64,000 nucleotides of DNA from Deltaproteobacteria bacterium (GTDB lineage: Bacteria > Desulfobacterota > Desulfobacteria > Desulfobacterales > UBA5852). The translations under genes were made by a program, and so were the position numbers. Shown here in pieces: positions 8,891-18,031 of this stretch. The notes under the pieces are model-generated. The model had not been told where the DNA came from, ran no database searches, and saw only the letters and a program-made list of their open reading frames with translations. The stretch covers positions 62,001-126,000 of the forward strand of contig JAHLLS010000004.1 in assembly GCA_020444045.1 (NCBI GenBank). Reading direction: 5' to 3'. How positions within the stretch are numbered: position 1 is the first letter of the stretch; each line of letters opens with the position of its first letter.

Positions 8891-10435
8891 ATGAAATCCT
8901 ATCTCGACTTGTTCAGGTCGCTTTCCGAGGAACTCGACCCCCGGCGTTTACAGCACAAATTCCTCAGCGCTCTTCTGGAAATGCAGGGCGTCAGCCGGGG
9001 ATCGATCTGGATTAAAAAAGGCGATGGGTATAAATGCGTCGAGGCTCTGGGTGAACAAAGTGATGCCATCCTGGGGCTTCACATCGGGGCGGGTGACGCC
9101 AGTATCGTCGGTTGGGTCATCGAGAACCGTCAAATGACCGTAGCAGAACCCGGCGACGGCCGTCACCGCGGTGTGGTCGAGGACGGGTTGAATGTCAAAA
9201 GCAGCAAAATCTTATGTTTCCCCCTTTTTTTGAGGGATGGCGCGGTCTACGGCGCTGTCCAGATTATCGATACCACGCTGGGCAAGTCCCGTTTGAATCT
9301 GGATAGCGGCTTCCTTGATAATATCCAGGAACTGATCGATGTCGGATCCATCGCACTCAGCAACGCGGTGGTGTACCGGCAAAAACTGGCAGAAACCGAA
9401 AGCCTCAAACATACCCTGGAGCAAATTCAGGGTGAATCCCGGTTGATCGGTCAGGGGCCGGCCTTCCAGCAGGCGCATGACCTCATGGAAAGTTATGCCT
9501 TGACGGAATATCCTGTGTTGATCACGGGAGAGAGTGGCACCGGCAAGGAATTGTTTGCCCGGCGGATCCACCATCTGAGTCATCGCAGGGACGAACCGTT
9601 CCTGGTCCAGAACTGCAGCGCTATCCCGGAAACACTATTGGAAAGTGAGCTCTTTGGCTATACCAAAGGCGCTTTTACCGGCGCGGTCAAAAATCGTGAC
9701 GGCCTGTTCGAGGCGGCGCATGGCGGCACCTTGTTCCTGGATGAAATCGGCGATATGCCGCTCAACCTGCAAGCACGGATTCTGCGGGTCATCCAAGACG
9801 GCGAAGTAAAGCCCCTGGGGGCCAACAGGGCGCGTCAGGTCGACGTGCGGATTGTATCCGCCACCCACCGGAACCTGACGCAGATGGTGGCCGAAGACCT
9901 TTTTCGAGAGGATCTTTACTATCGCCTTTCCGTGTTGCCCCTGCCATTGCCCGCCCTGCGCGAACGGCCGGAGGACATCCCCCTGCTTCTCAAGCATTTC
10001 ATGACGCATGAGGCTGCCAAAATGCGGATACCGCCCAAGCAATTGAGTGCGGATGCTGTGGATCTGTTGACGACCTACGGCTGGGGCGGGAATATTCGTG
10101 AGTTGGAAAATTTTGTGCGGTACATCCTGGTGACCAGTGAAAAGGAACTCATCGATGGCAAGGATCTTCCCCCGCCCATGACCGACGTTGGTCAACGCCG
10201 TCGTCGGACGGATCGACGGCGGCCGCCGATCCGCCCTTTTTCAGAAGACGACCCGGCTGATTCCCTGGCAGCCTCATTCGGGCGCCGTTCCTGGGGGGAG
10301 GTTGAGCGCGAGTATGTTCTTTACCTGATGAAGACGACCAATTGGAACATCACGCGGGCGGCCAAAATGGCCAAGCTGAATCGCTCAACCTTCGTGTCGC
10401 GAATGCGCCGCTTGGGTGTTTCCAAAAAACGATAA
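8891..10435 (+). CDS. Sigma-54-dependent transcriptional activator with GAF sensor domain
   Basis: 514 residues. A GAF-like sensory domain fills about 20-165. A central AAA+ domain (about 185-410) follows, with Walker A GESGTGKE, the sigma-54 contact loop GAFTGA, and Walker [10 protein letters not shown]. The C-terminus is a Fis-type helix-turn-helix ([25 protein letters not shown]). It is an enhancer-binding protein that remodels RNA polymerase-sigma-54 closed complex using ATP. The GAF signal is unknown. A basic linker ([15 protein letters not shown]) separates AAA+ and HTH. It converges on the cNMP-binding gene; no target operon can be named from the window. Confidence 0.92.
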   Translation: MKSYLDLFRSLSEELDPRRLQHKFLSALLEMQGVSRGSIWIKKGDGYKCVEALGEQSDAILGLHIGAGDASIVGWVIENRQMTVAEPGDGRHRGVVEDGLNVKSSKILCFPLFLRDGAVYGAVQIIDTTLGKSRLNLDSGFLDNIQELIDVGSIALSNAVVYRQKLAETESLKHTLEQIQGESRLIGQGPAFQQAHDLMESYALTEYPVLITGESGTGKELFARRIHHLSHRRDEPFLVQNCSAIPETLLESELFGYTKGAFTGAVKNRDGLFEAAHGGTLFLDEIGDMPLNLQARILRVIQDGEVKPLGANRARQVDVRIVSATHRNLTQMVAEDLFREDLYYRLSVLPLPLPALRERPEDIPLLLKHFMTHEAAKMRIPPKQLSADAVDLLTTYGWGGNIRELENFVRYILVTSEKELIDGKDLPPPMTDVGQRRRRTDRRRPPIRPFSEDDPADSLAASFGRRSWGEVEREYVLYLMKTTNWNITRAAKMAKLNRSTFVSRMRRLGVSKKR

Positions 10436-10449
10436 AGCGGGACCGTGGG

Positions 10450-10956
10450 TCAGCGCCCGCCCGGCAGCCATTTTTTGAGGTGGAAGCGGCTGCGTTCCCG
10501 CATGAGTTCCTGGGTCGTGAGGCGTAAGCGTTCCGCCAGTGTTTCCGCAAACACGCGATAGAGGATATAGCCGAACGCGAGGCGGTCGTCGCCGGTCATG
10601 CGCTGGATCTGGCGTGTGTCGGTCGCCAGGCAAACGGTGTTTTCGCTCGCCATCACAGAGGCCGAACGTGCGGCGCCGTCGATGGCGCCTATTTCGCCAA
10701 TCAGTTCCCCCCGCCGATCGGTCGTTGTGACAATGCGACCATCCTTGATAATCTCGACGCGGCCATAGACCAGGATATAGATCCATGCGCCCGTGGCGCC
10801 TTCTTTGATAATACGCTCTCCTTTGCGGTATTTGCGAATCTTGCTTTTTTGCAAAAGGATGCGAAGCTCGTTTTCTTTAAATTGTTCCAGCGAGGGGATG
10901 CGTTTCAATGATTTTAGCAGCTTGTCGTTTTCCTCCAGGTACTCCGATTCGATCAT
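10450..10956 (-). CDS. Cyclic-nucleotide-binding-domain protein
   Basis: 168 residues from the ATG at 10956, which is preceded by a GGAG. The longer in-frame reading to 11226 is rejected as lacking a ribosome site and protein-like composition. A cNMP-binding jelly roll spans about 20-135 (ILLQKSKIRKYRKGERIIKEGATGAWIYILVYGRVEI), with the phosphate-binding-cassette region GELIGEIGAIDGAARSASVMA. The Arg that normally binds the cyclic phosphate appears to be present (AARSAS). No helix-turn-helix or kinase is fused, so it is a stand-alone sensor or regulatory subunit. Its partner is unknown. Confidence 0.8.
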   Translation of the reverse strand: MIESEYLEENDKLLKSLKRIPSLEQFKENELRILLQKSKIRKYRKGERIIKEGATGAWIYILVYGRVEIIKDGRIVTTTDRRGELIGEIGAIDGAARSASVMASENTVCLATDTRQIQRMTGDDRLAFGYILYRVFAETLAERLRLTTQELMRERSRFHLKKWLPGGR

Positions 10957-11224
10957 GCGGCGGTCTCCGTTTATAAAAGCGTTGTGTGAGATTCGGTTAC
11001 ATCGGGTTTCATGGGGCGAAGAAACGGCGGTCCGCAGCTGCCGTTTCAAGGGCTGAGGTTCATGCAATTCTTGCGCCCGATTGGGTTCCAGGTCATGAGA
11101 AGGCGAGGGGCCGTCTGACTTTGCTGCCGGTAAAATATTCCAATTGACAGAGGATGTCAGGAGGGGTAATTTTATTATTTGGTAAAAAAGATGGCGGCGA
11201 ATGCCGCTCAGGAAAGGAATCGTC

Positions 11225-11416
11225 ATGCCGGTTTATGAATTTGAATGCCCTGAAGGAACGGTGACCGAGCGTCTGGTCAAAATGGGAACCAAATCCATTC
11301 AATGTCCGCATTGCCATCAGCGCGCCCATAAGATCATGTCGCGTTGCACATTTGAGCTCAAAGGCGGCGGATGGTATTCCGACGGGTATCGGTCCACCAA
11401 ACCCAAAAAGCCCTGA
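11225..11416 (+). CDS. FmdB-type small zinc-ribbon protein
   Basis: 63 residues beginning MPVYEFECPEG, the FmdB start. A single CPHCH pair sits near residue 27 and the ribbon is degenerate: the first knuckle keeps one Cys and a later RC supplies another. Ends FELKGGGWYSDGY...KPKKP, the usual FmdB tail. An AGGAA precedes the ATG. FmdB ribbons are putative regulators or nucleic-acid-binding proteins of unproven role. It lies 69 bp before a second FmdB-like gene. Confidence 0.75.
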   Translation: MPVYEFECPEGTVTERLVKMGTKSIQCPHCHQRAHKIMSRCTFELKGGGWYSDGYRSTKPKKP

Positions 11417-11485
11417 CGGTCTATTGGCTTAAAAACACAACCCCATAGATCCATAGGGTTTAGGGTTGATGAGGAGGACAGACGT

Positions 11486-11692
11486 ATGCCGTTGTATGAG
11501 TACCGTTGCAAACATTGTGGCAGCGAATTTGAATGTCTGATGCTGTCACCGAATGAGCCGGAGCCTGCCTGCCCTTGTTGCTGCAAGGAGGGGGTCGAGA
11601 AGCTCATGTCGGCCGGAAGCATCCGCCCTCAGGGTATCCCGACCGGGGCCGGAGGCTTTAAACCGCCGGCCTGCGCCCCTTCGGGTGGTTGA
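11486..11692 (+). CDS. FmdB-type small zinc-ribbon protein
   Basis: 68 residues beginning MPLYEYRCKHCGSEFE, with the first knuckle CKHC and a second at CPCCC, followed by VEKLMSAGSIRP. A strong GAGGAGGA ribosome site lies before the ATG. It shares the MP-V/L-YE start with its upstream neighbour, so the two are probable tandem paralogues. The C-terminal tail is Gly/Pro rich with one more Cys. Confidence 0.8.
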   Translation: MPLYEYRCKHCGSEFECLMLSPNEPEPACPCCCKEGVEKLMSAGSIRPQGIPTGAGGFKPPACAPSGG

Positions 11693-11835
11693 AAGGTATA
11701 GTCGGCCTCCTGGTCAAGGGGGCATCCATATCGCATTGCACAGATGTTTCTGCCGCTGTAAACCAACCATCACCGCCAGCCAGGCGCGAATACCCACGTC
11801 GCTTCCTGTGACACGGCCTTTCCGGAGGTGCACGC

Positions 11836-12069
11836 ATGAGTGACATTCGCATGACAACCGAAATGCGGACGGATTATGATTGTGAGACCACCGGTATGCC
11901 GGCCGAGCGGTGGGGGGAAGCTGTTTTCACTGTGGGCGATCAGGAACTTGTCATCGAGGTCAGTGTTGAAAAAGATATTATCGTGGCCGTGATGGCCGGT
12001 GAAGACGCGGTCTGGAAGGGGACCCTGACGGGGTTCCGACGTCTTCTGCAAGGCGGAGTTGCCCCGTAG
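11836..12069 (+). CDS. Small acidic protein of unknown function
   Basis: 77 residues, with a good ribosome site (GGAGGTG) six bases before the ATG. The sequence is hydrophilic with a beta-like core (EAVFTVGDQELVIEVSVEKDIIVAVMAGEDAVWKGTL) and no Cys pair, signal or membrane segment. I recognise no family. It lies downstream of the two FmdB-like genes and may be co-transcribed with them. Confidence 0.5.
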   Translation: MSDIRMTTEMRTDYDCETTGMPAERWGEAVFTVGDQELVIEVSVEKDIIVAVMAGEDAVWKGTLTGFRRLLQGGVAP

Positions 12070-12455
12070 CATACCGGTTGCGATGACCGTGATCGGTTTT
12101 CTGTTGTCTTGGTGTTTTCCTTTGTTGGCCCGCATCGCCGTATATACCCTCTCCTGTATTCATAGTGTTTCCCTGAGGCCTCTTTTTTTAACGGTGTCAT
12201 GAAGGTCGCATCGGTATTGGTGCGCATTGTGGCCGATGCTTGATCGGCGGTTCTCCGATATCCCCGCAGCATGGCCTCGGTCATATCATATCTTGCCTAT
12301 TTCGTGTCGTCCTCGATAACCCCCAATGTGTCTGCCTCGGAGGTGCGAATTCAAATACACTATTTTGTTGACCACTTCTCGAAAACAATATATCAGTCAT
12401 AAATCGAACGTCGCTCAATAAGCATTCTTACGACATCAACGTAATGGAGGGGTGA
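12070..12455. other. Intergenic region with a possible sigma-70 promoter
   Basis: No ORF here looks coding. Near the right end TTGACC (12368-12373) is followed after 17 bp by TATCAG (12391-12396), with an overlapping TATATC at 12389. This is a plausible sigma-70 promoter for the SDR-ThDP operon starting at 12456. The remaining sequence shows no repeats or hairpins that I can support. Confidence 0.35.
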
Positions 12456-13292
12456 ATGTTTGCTGATTTGAAGGGGAAGACAGCACTGGTGACCGGTGCC
12501 GGCAAAAAGACGGGCATTGGTTTTGGTATTGCCGAAAATCTGGCGGCCAACGGATGTGATGTGGTGGTGGCCGATCTTGGATCGGAAGGCAGCAACGGCG
12601 GTGTGGTGGCGGCCGGATCGGTCCAGGGGATGGAAGCGATCGCGGCGGAGTTACGCCAGCGGTTCCAGATCAAGTCCATGGCGGTGAGCGTGGATGTCAC
12701 ATCCAACGATTCCCTGCAGAAAATGGTTGCTACAGTCTCGGCCAAGTTCCCGCATGTCGATATCCTGTGCAACAACGCGGGGGCGGTTTTCGGCGTGCCC
12801 AACGCCATTCACACCTATGACGAAGGGGATTGGTTGAAAACCATCGATGTCAATCTGCACAGCGTTTTTCGGGTAACGCGGGCGGTCCTGCCGCTCATGT
12901 TCGGCAAACCGGGCTGTATTATCAATACCGCTTCGCGCGGTGGCAAAGTGCCGCCCCTGTTCAACGGCGCCTATGCCGTGGCCAAGGCCGGTGTCATTAT
13001 GATGACCAAGGTCATGGCCAAGGAGTTGGCTGGCGCCGGTTTCCGGGTCAACGCGATTTGTCCCGGACAGATTCATACGGATCTGGAAGACTGGCGGGCA
13101 CCACTGGAAGCCAGTTTTCGGGGTCAATCATTGGAGGAGCGCAACGAGGCCGTGCGTCAGACGATTCCGCTCAACCGCGTGGGCACGCCGGACGAGGTCG
13201 GGCGGGTGGTGGCGTTTCTCGCTTCCGACGCATCATCCTATATGACGGGTCAGGCGCTCAATGTGACCGGTGGACAATTGATGGAACTCTAA
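12456..13292 (+). CDS. Short-chain dehydrogenase/reductase (SDR)
   Basis: 278 residues of a classical SDR. The Rossmann dinucleotide site is TGAGKKTGIGFGIA (about 14-27). NNAG is near 108, the catalytic Ser lies in INTASRGG, and the Tyr-Lys pair is YAVAKAG. The C-terminal PLNRVGTPDEVGRVVAFLASDASSYMTGQ is the standard family ending. It should interconvert an alcohol and a ketone with NAD(P)H. An insertion around residues 40-60 (SEGSNGGVVAAGSVQG) lengthens the loop after beta-2. GGAGGGG precedes the ATG. First gene of a likely operon with the ThDP enzyme; the substrate is unknown. Confidence 0.88.
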   Translation: MFADLKGKTALVTGAGKKTGIGFGIAENLAANGCDVVVADLGSEGSNGGVVAAGSVQGMEAIAAELRQRFQIKSMAVSVDVTSNDSLQKMVATVSAKFPHVDILCNNAGAVFGVPNAIHTYDEGDWLKTIDVNLHSVFRVTRAVLPLMFGKPGCIINTASRGGKVPPLFNGAYAVAKAGVIMMTKVMAKELAGAGFRVNAICPGQIHTDLEDWRAPLEASFRGQSLEERNEAVRQTIPLNRVGTPDEVGRVVAFLASDASSYMTGQALNVTGGQLMEL

Positions 13293-13301
13293 AACCAACA
13301 C

Positions 13302-13316
13302 GGGGGAGATTCCCCC
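13302..13316 (+). other. Intercistronic GC hairpin
   Basis: GGGGGA-GAT-TCCCCC forms a perfect 6-bp stem with a 3-nt loop between the SDR and ThDP-enzyme genes. It has no T-tract, so it is more likely an mRNA stability or partial-attenuation hairpin than a terminator. Confidence 0.4.
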
Positions 13317-13354
13317 TCGGGCCTTTGTGGCGAAAAACAATGAAGGAGTTAATG

Positions 13355-15058
13355 ATGACAACGGAAACGGTAGCAGGTGCCAAACTGGTAGTAGACGCTC
13401 TTGTGGCGCGCGGTGTCGAGAAAATTTTTACCCTCAGCGGTGGGCATATCACCCCGATTTATCAGTATCTGGAAAATACGGATGTCACCCTCTTCGATAC
13501 ACGTCATGAACAGGCCGCTTTGTTCATGGCCGAGGCCTGGGGCAAAATGACCCGTCAGCCAGGTGTTGCCATGGTGACGGCCGGCCCCGGTTTTACCAAC
13601 GCTTTGACGGGGGTGGCCAGCGCCTATTTTTCCAATACCCCGCTGGTGGTAATCGCCGGTTGTGTGGGCTTGGATCACAAGGAGAAGCTCGATCTGCAGG
13701 ATATGTCCCAGGCCCCGGTTATCGATCCCATGGTGAAACGCGCCTTCGTATGTCTAAAGCCGGAACGGGCCGCCGAATACGTCGATCTGGCATTTCGGAC
13801 CGCCACCAGCGGTCGCCCGGGGCCGGTCTATCTGGAGTTCCCCGTCGATGTGCTGAACGCCCAGGTCAACCCGGTGGACATTCGCAAACCCGTGACCGAG
13901 ATCGCTTCCCGACCCGCAGATTCTGTGAATGCCTTAAAAATGATGAAATGGCTGGGAGAAGCCCGCAAACCCGTGATCATTGCCGGCAGCGGTGTGTGGC
14001 ATGCCCATGCGGAAGAGGCCCTGGTGGAATTTGCCGAAAAAGCGGGCGTGCCGGTATTCACCTCTTTATCGGGGCGCGGGACCATATCGGACGAACATCC
14101 CTTGTGTTTCGAGTCGGCCCTGGCAATCCGACCCGGTGGCGCTTTTGCAGCCTACATCGAAACCGATCTGGTGATTTTGCTGGGAACCCGCATCGGTCTT
14201 TACTATATCTTCGGCGATGTTTTCAATCCCGAAGCCCGCATGGTGCAGGTGGATATCATGCCCGAAGAGATGGGGCGCAATCGATCGATCGATTTGCCGA
14301 TTGTGAGTGATGCCGGTGCCTTTCTGCGGGAATGCTGCCGCATTATGGACGCGGGCGATGGCGGGGTCGGACTGCAAAAGCAGTTCCAGGAATGGATCAC
14401 GACCCTCAATGCGGCCGATGAGACCGGCAAGGCCCAGGCCCGGCCCAATTGGGAAAGCGACGCCGAACCCATCCACCCCCTGCGGCTGGCCCGGGAGGTC
14501 GATGCGTTCATGAATCGGGAAGACGACTTTGTCGTGGCGGACGGTGGTGACACCACCACCTGGATCGGCATGACGCGCACCATTCGCAAACCCGGCTTCT
14601 ATCTGGACTACGGTATATACGGCTCCCTGGGCGTGGGGCTGCCCTATGCCCTGGCCGCCAAGTTGCGTTATCCCGATAAGCGCGTGTGCCTTCTGACCGG
14701 TGACGGCTCGGTGGGGTTCAACTTTATGGAGTTTGAAAACGCCATCCGCAAGAACCTGCCCCTGGTGGTCGTGATCAGCAATGACCTGGGGTGGGGCATG
14801 ATTCGGCACAGCCAGGAATTGCGGATTGGCCATGCCATCGAAGACGGCACCTTTATCGGGAAGGTCGCCTATCACAAACTGGTCGAGGCCATCGGCGGCC
14901 TGGGCTTCCTGGTGGAGAAAGCGGCGGATATCCGGCCGGCCCTGGAAGCCGCCTTCGCTTCCGGGAAGACCTGCTGCATCAATGTCATGACGGATCCGAC
15001 CACCATCAGCCCGGGCAGTATTGCGCTGGCCAATCTGGGCGGGTACAAAGCCACCTGA
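13355..15058 (+). CDS. Thiamine-diphosphate-dependent enzyme (acetolactate synthase / 2-hydroxyacyl-CoA lyase type)
   Basis: 567 residues from the ATG at 13355, six bases after AAGGAG. The in-frame reading extends far upstream inside the SDR gene and is an artefact. The three domains of the family are present: the N-terminal pyrimidine-binding domain with the catalytic Glu in DTRHEQAA, a central Rossmann-like domain (VIIAGSGVWHAHAEEA), and the C-terminal cofactor motif LTGDGSVGFN...ISND. GGHITPIYQ near the start is more like 2-hydroxyacyl-CoA lyase or benzaldehyde lyase than true acetolactate synthase, and no small regulatory subunit is nearby. It probably cleaves or forms a C-C bond next to a carbonyl. 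The exact substrate is unknown. Confidence 0.85.
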   Translation: MTTETVAGAKLVVDALVARGVEKIFTLSGGHITPIYQYLENTDVTLFDTRHEQAALFMAEAWGKMTRQPGVAMVTAGPGFTNALTGVASAYFSNTPLVVIAGCVGLDHKEKLDLQDMSQAPVIDPMVKRAFVCLKPERAAEYVDLAFRTATSGRPGPVYLEFPVDVLNAQVNPVDIRKPVTEIASRPADSVNALKMMKWLGEARKPVIIAGSGVWHAHAEEALVEFAEKAGVPVFTSLSGRGTISDEHPLCFESALAIRPGGAFAAYIETDLVILLGTRIGLYYIFGDVFNPEARMVQVDIMPEEMGRNRSIDLPIVSDAGAFLRECCRIMDAGDGGVGLQKQFQEWITTLNAADETGKAQARPNWESDAEPIHPLRLAREVDAFMNREDDFVVADGGDTTTWIGMTRTIRKPGFYLDYGIYGSLGVGLPYALAAKLRYPDKRVCLLTGDGSVGFNFMEFENAIRKNLPLVVVISNDLGWGMIRHSQELRIGHAIEDGTFIGKVAYHKLVEAIGGLGFLVEKAADIRPALEAAFASGKTCCINVMTDPTTISPGSIALANLGGYKAT

Positions 15059-15258
15059 TCGCGAAAACCGTTATCCTGATTTTCGCAGGATGCACCAGGC
15101 GCTGTTTTCTGGCAGTTTAGTGCATGTGGCTGCACAAAAAGTAAACTGTAATCCAAACTTGTGCCCTTATTTTTTTAGGGATAGCGCCAATCCATCTAAC
15201 GCGAGACCGAAAAATGTCCCGAGCTCGATGACAATTCTAAACTGAGGGAGATGCAAGC

Positions 15259-16200
15259 ATGGAACCGGTTGCCGTAGATCAGATCCAATTAAATTTAGAC
15301 ACTCGTGGCCTGATGATCATTAACGGGGCTATTGGTTTGATGATGCTTGGTGTTGCCTTGGAACTCAAGCTTGAGGATTTCAAGCGCATCCTTCAGTCAC
15401 CCAAAGCCCCGCTAATTGGTCTAACATCGCAGTTTATTCTTCTGCCCGCTTTTACTTATTTGTTAACGCTTTTAATCAAACCTCACCCATCGATTGCTTT
15501 AGGAATGATTCTTTTGGCTGCTTGCCCTGGCGGCAATTTTTCCAACCTGATGACATATCTGGCCAAGGGTAACTGCGCTCTGTCGATCAGCATGACAGCC
15601 GTATCAACCGCAGCGGCCATTTTTATGACACCTTTGAACCTGAGTCTATGGGGTGGTTTGAATCCCCATACCGCCTCCATTTTGAAGCAGGTTAGTCTAA
15701 GCCCCATGGACGTATTTGTAACCGTATTTATAATCCTGGGAATTCCCTTGGTCGTGGGGATGACCCTTTCACGAATGTTTCCAGGGCTTGCTGTTCGTGT
15801 TCGTAAACCTTTCAAGATTTTTACCCTGATCTTTTTTATCATTATTTTGTGCGGCGCATTTGCAGCCAATTGGAAAATTTTTTTGCAGGTCATGGGCCTG
15901 GTGGTTTTTGTGGTGTTTATTCACAATGCCATGGCACTCAACCTGGGATATTGGAGTGGCCGCCTGTTCCGGCTTCCCGAGGCAGACTGTCGGGCTGTCT
16001 CCATTGAGGTCGGTATCCAAAACGCAGCCCTTGGATTGGTGCTTGTATTTACCTTTTTTCAAGGTATGGGTGGCATGGCTATCGTAGTTGGTTGGTGGGG
16101 GATATGGCACATTGTTGCCGGATTGACCACTGCTTTTATCTTTACCCGGCGCCGGCTGCCGGGTGACGAGGGGGCCGCTAACAACTGCAAAAGCATCTAA
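15259..16200 (+). CDS. Bile acid:sodium symporter (BASS)-family transporter
   Basis: 313 residues and about ten membrane segments. Family signatures include MMLGVALELKLEDFKRIL near the N-terminus, LAACPGGNFSNLMTYLAKGNCALSISMT (the crossing region) and the late EVGIQNAALGLV. BASS proteins import organic anions with Na+. In bacteria substrates include pantoate, pyruvate and other carboxylates or sulfonates. Its position between the ThDP enzyme and the zinc dehydrogenase suggests uptake of the acid that those enzymes process. A GAGGGAGA ribosome site precedes the ATG. Confidence 0.88.
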   Translation: MEPVAVDQIQLNLDTRGLMIINGAIGLMMLGVALELKLEDFKRILQSPKAPLIGLTSQFILLPAFTYLLTLLIKPHPSIALGMILLAACPGGNFSNLMTYLAKGNCALSISMTAVSTAAAIFMTPLNLSLWGGLNPHTASILKQVSLSPMDVFVTVFIILGIPLVVGMTLSRMFPGLAVRVRKPFKIFTLIFFIIILCGAFAANWKIFLQVMGLVVFVVFIHNAMALNLGYWSGRLFRLPEADCRAVSIEVGIQNAALGLVLVFTFFQGMGGMAIVVGWWGIWHIVAGLTTAFIFTRRRLPGDEGAANNCKSI

Positions 16201-16251
16201 GTGTGGCCAGTTAAAGCGTCTCCGTGCTGAAAATAATATAGAGGTGGCAGC

Positions 16252-17292
16252 GTGTTGATTCCGCAAGAGATGAAGGCTGCAGTTTGGCAAAAAGGTGAAC
16301 TGAGACTGACAACCCTGCCCGTGCCGGAGATCGAGCCGGATGGTGTGCTTCTCGAAGTTCTGAGCGTGGGGATTTGCGGCACCGATCATTCCATGATGAA
16401 ATCCGGCGGACTTGCGGAAGGGACGATCCTGGGGCATGAAGTCTGCGGACGGGTGGTGGCCTGTGGCGCCAAGGTTCGCGATGTGGTTCTGGGGTCCCGT
16501 GTCATCGTGCGGCCGACCTTCTGCGGACAGTGCCGAGACTGCCGCGCCGGACGTCCCTATTTCTGCCAGGATGGCCGGCGTTCGATCGGTATTGGCGACA
16601 TGCCGGGGGCCTTTGCCGAATACGTCAAGGTGTATCCGGACATGCTCATTCCGGTGCCGGACGACGTCGACTCCCGGAATGCCGCCCTGGCCGAGGCCTT
16701 TGCCGCCGCCCTGCATGGCATCAACTGTATCGATGCCCCTGAAGGACCGGCATTGGTGATGGGGGGCGGGCCGATTGGTCTTGCGACAGTCTGTCTGCTG
16801 CGTCTCATGGGGGTTTCGCCGATTGTGCTGTCCGAACCGGTGGAGACCAAGCGCAAACTGGGGCGCGAACTGGGCGCCGATCACGCCCTTGATCCCTTCG
16901 GTGAAGAAATGGGGCGGCGTGTTTTCGAACTGACTGCGGGGACCGGGTTTGCTGCGATATTCGAATGTGCGGGCGTACCTGACAATATCCAGAAAGCGCT
17001 GGACTGGGTGGCGCGGGGCGGCGACATTTGTGTTGTCAGCATGATCTTTGCGCCGGCCCCGATTGTGCCGATGACGCTCAATTTCAAGGAGGCGCGGCTG
17101 ACCGGCTGCTACAGCAACACCCATGCCGAGAACCGCCAGTGCCTTGACTGGATGGCCGAGGGGCGGTTGGATGGGCGGCCGCTCATTACGGACGTGATCG
17201 ACCTCGCGCAACTGCCGAGGGTATTGCGGGAACGAATCGATACCGGTCAGGCCATCAAAGTTATCATTGAGACCGGTGCGGCGCGCGGGTAG
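16252..17292 (+). CDS. Zinc-dependent alcohol dehydrogenase (MDR family)
   Basis: 346 residues. The catalytic zinc region is GICGTDHSMM...GHEVCGRVV. Structural zinc Cys residues are in FCGQCRDCRAGRPYFCQ (four Cys). The nucleotide-binding motif is VMGGGPIGLATVCLLRLMG, with VLSEPVETKRKLGRELGAD indicating NAD preference by the Glu after beta-2. It resembles threonine/sorbitol-dehydrogenase-like MDR enzymes. Start is GTG 16252, five bases after GAGGTG; ATG 16270 is an alternative. It probably oxidises the alcohol made or used in the SDR/ThDP pathway. Confidence 0.88.
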   Translation: MLIPQEMKAAVWQKGELRLTTLPVPEIEPDGVLLEVLSVGICGTDHSMMKSGGLAEGTILGHEVCGRVVACGAKVRDVVLGSRVIVRPTFCGQCRDCRAGRPYFCQDGRRSIGIGDMPGAFAEYVKVYPDMLIPVPDDVDSRNAALAEAFAAALHGINCIDAPEGPALVMGGGPIGLATVCLLRLMGVSPIVLSEPVETKRKLGRELGADHALDPFGEEMGRRVFELTAGTGFAAIFECAGVPDNIQKALDWVARGGDICVVSMIFAPAPIVPMTLNFKEARLTGCYSNTHAENRQCLDWMAEGRLDGRPLITDVIDLAQLPRVLRERIDTGQAIKVIIETGAARG

Positions 17293-17318
17293 GAATGGAT
17301 ACGGGATAGAGCGGTACG

Positions 17319-18017
17319 ATGGGCATCAAACAACGACGCAAAAGAGAAAAAGAACAGCGGCGGCAGCAGATCCTGGACGCATCCCGGACGCTGTTATTCA
17401 AAAATGGCCTGAACGCCATTTCGGTCAACCAGATCGCCCGGCAGGCCGAGCTTGCCGTGGGCACGATCTATTTCTATTTCCGCAGTAAGGAGGAGATTTT
17501 CGCGGCACTGCAGGAAGAAGGGCTGGAGCTGTTGCTCGGCGATGTGCAGCGCGCGCTCGAAGCAGGCGCCAATGCCACGGAATGTCTCCACAACATTGCC
17601 CAAGCCTATCTCAATTTCAGCCAGGAGCATAAAAATTATTTCGATGTGATCAATTATTTTCTCTCGGCTGGGGATGTCATGTTTACCCCTGAAATCAAAC
17701 AGCAGATTGACCAGCATGGCATTCGAATCCTCAAAATCGTGGAACAAGCGCTGCAGGACGGTGTCGACCAGGGGCGGTTCCGGGCCGTCGATGTCCGGCG
17801 CCATGCCCTCCTTTTCTGGGTGATTTTACACGGGCTGGTGCCGTTTCGAAAAATGAAGGACACGCTGCTTGCCGACGACAGCCACGCGGCGTTGTATTAT
17901 TTTGCGGTCGATAATTTTATTGGTGGTTTATCCCAGGCCGTGCCGTTCAAACGGGTTTCCGAAGGACAGCCGCCTGTCGAAAGTGAAGCGACGTCCGAAG
18001 GGAATGACCGTGATTGA
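17319..18017 (+). CDS. TetR-family transcriptional regulator
   Basis: 232 residues with the basic leader MGIKQRRKREKEQRRQQI, nearly the same as the TetR at 3769-4419. The helix-turn-helix follows (DASRTLLFKNGLNAISVNQIARQAELAVGTIYFYFRSKEEIF), then a helical effector domain. It starts 26 bp after the dehydrogenase and is the last gene of that run, so it is the likely local repressor of the SDR-ThDP-BASS-ADH cluster. The last 30 residues are polar and disordered-looking. It converges on the hydrolase gene with a 14-bp gap. Confidence 0.87.
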   Translation: MGIKQRRKREKEQRRQQILDASRTLLFKNGLNAISVNQIARQAELAVGTIYFYFRSKEEIFAALQEEGLELLLGDVQRALEAGANATECLHNIAQAYLNFSQEHKNYFDVINYFLSAGDVMFTPEIKQQIDQHGIRILKIVEQALQDGVDQGRFRAVDVRRHALLFWVILHGLVPFRKMKDTLLADDSHAALYYFAVDNFIGGLSQAVPFKRVSEGQPPVESEATSEGNDRD

Positions 18018-18031
18018 TCGATCCGAAATCG

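Noticed and set aside
12830..13354. Upstream extension of the ThDP-enzyme reading frame to 12830
   Set aside because: It lies within the SDR gene in another frame and reads as Gln/Arg-rich non-protein sequence; AAGGAG is correctly placed for ATG 13355.
15769..17211. 480-codon reverse-strand ORF
   Set aside because: It overlaps the BASS transporter and zinc dehydrogenase, which have clear family motifs. Its composition (His, Gln, Pro rich) is that of an antisense shadow in GC-rich DNA.
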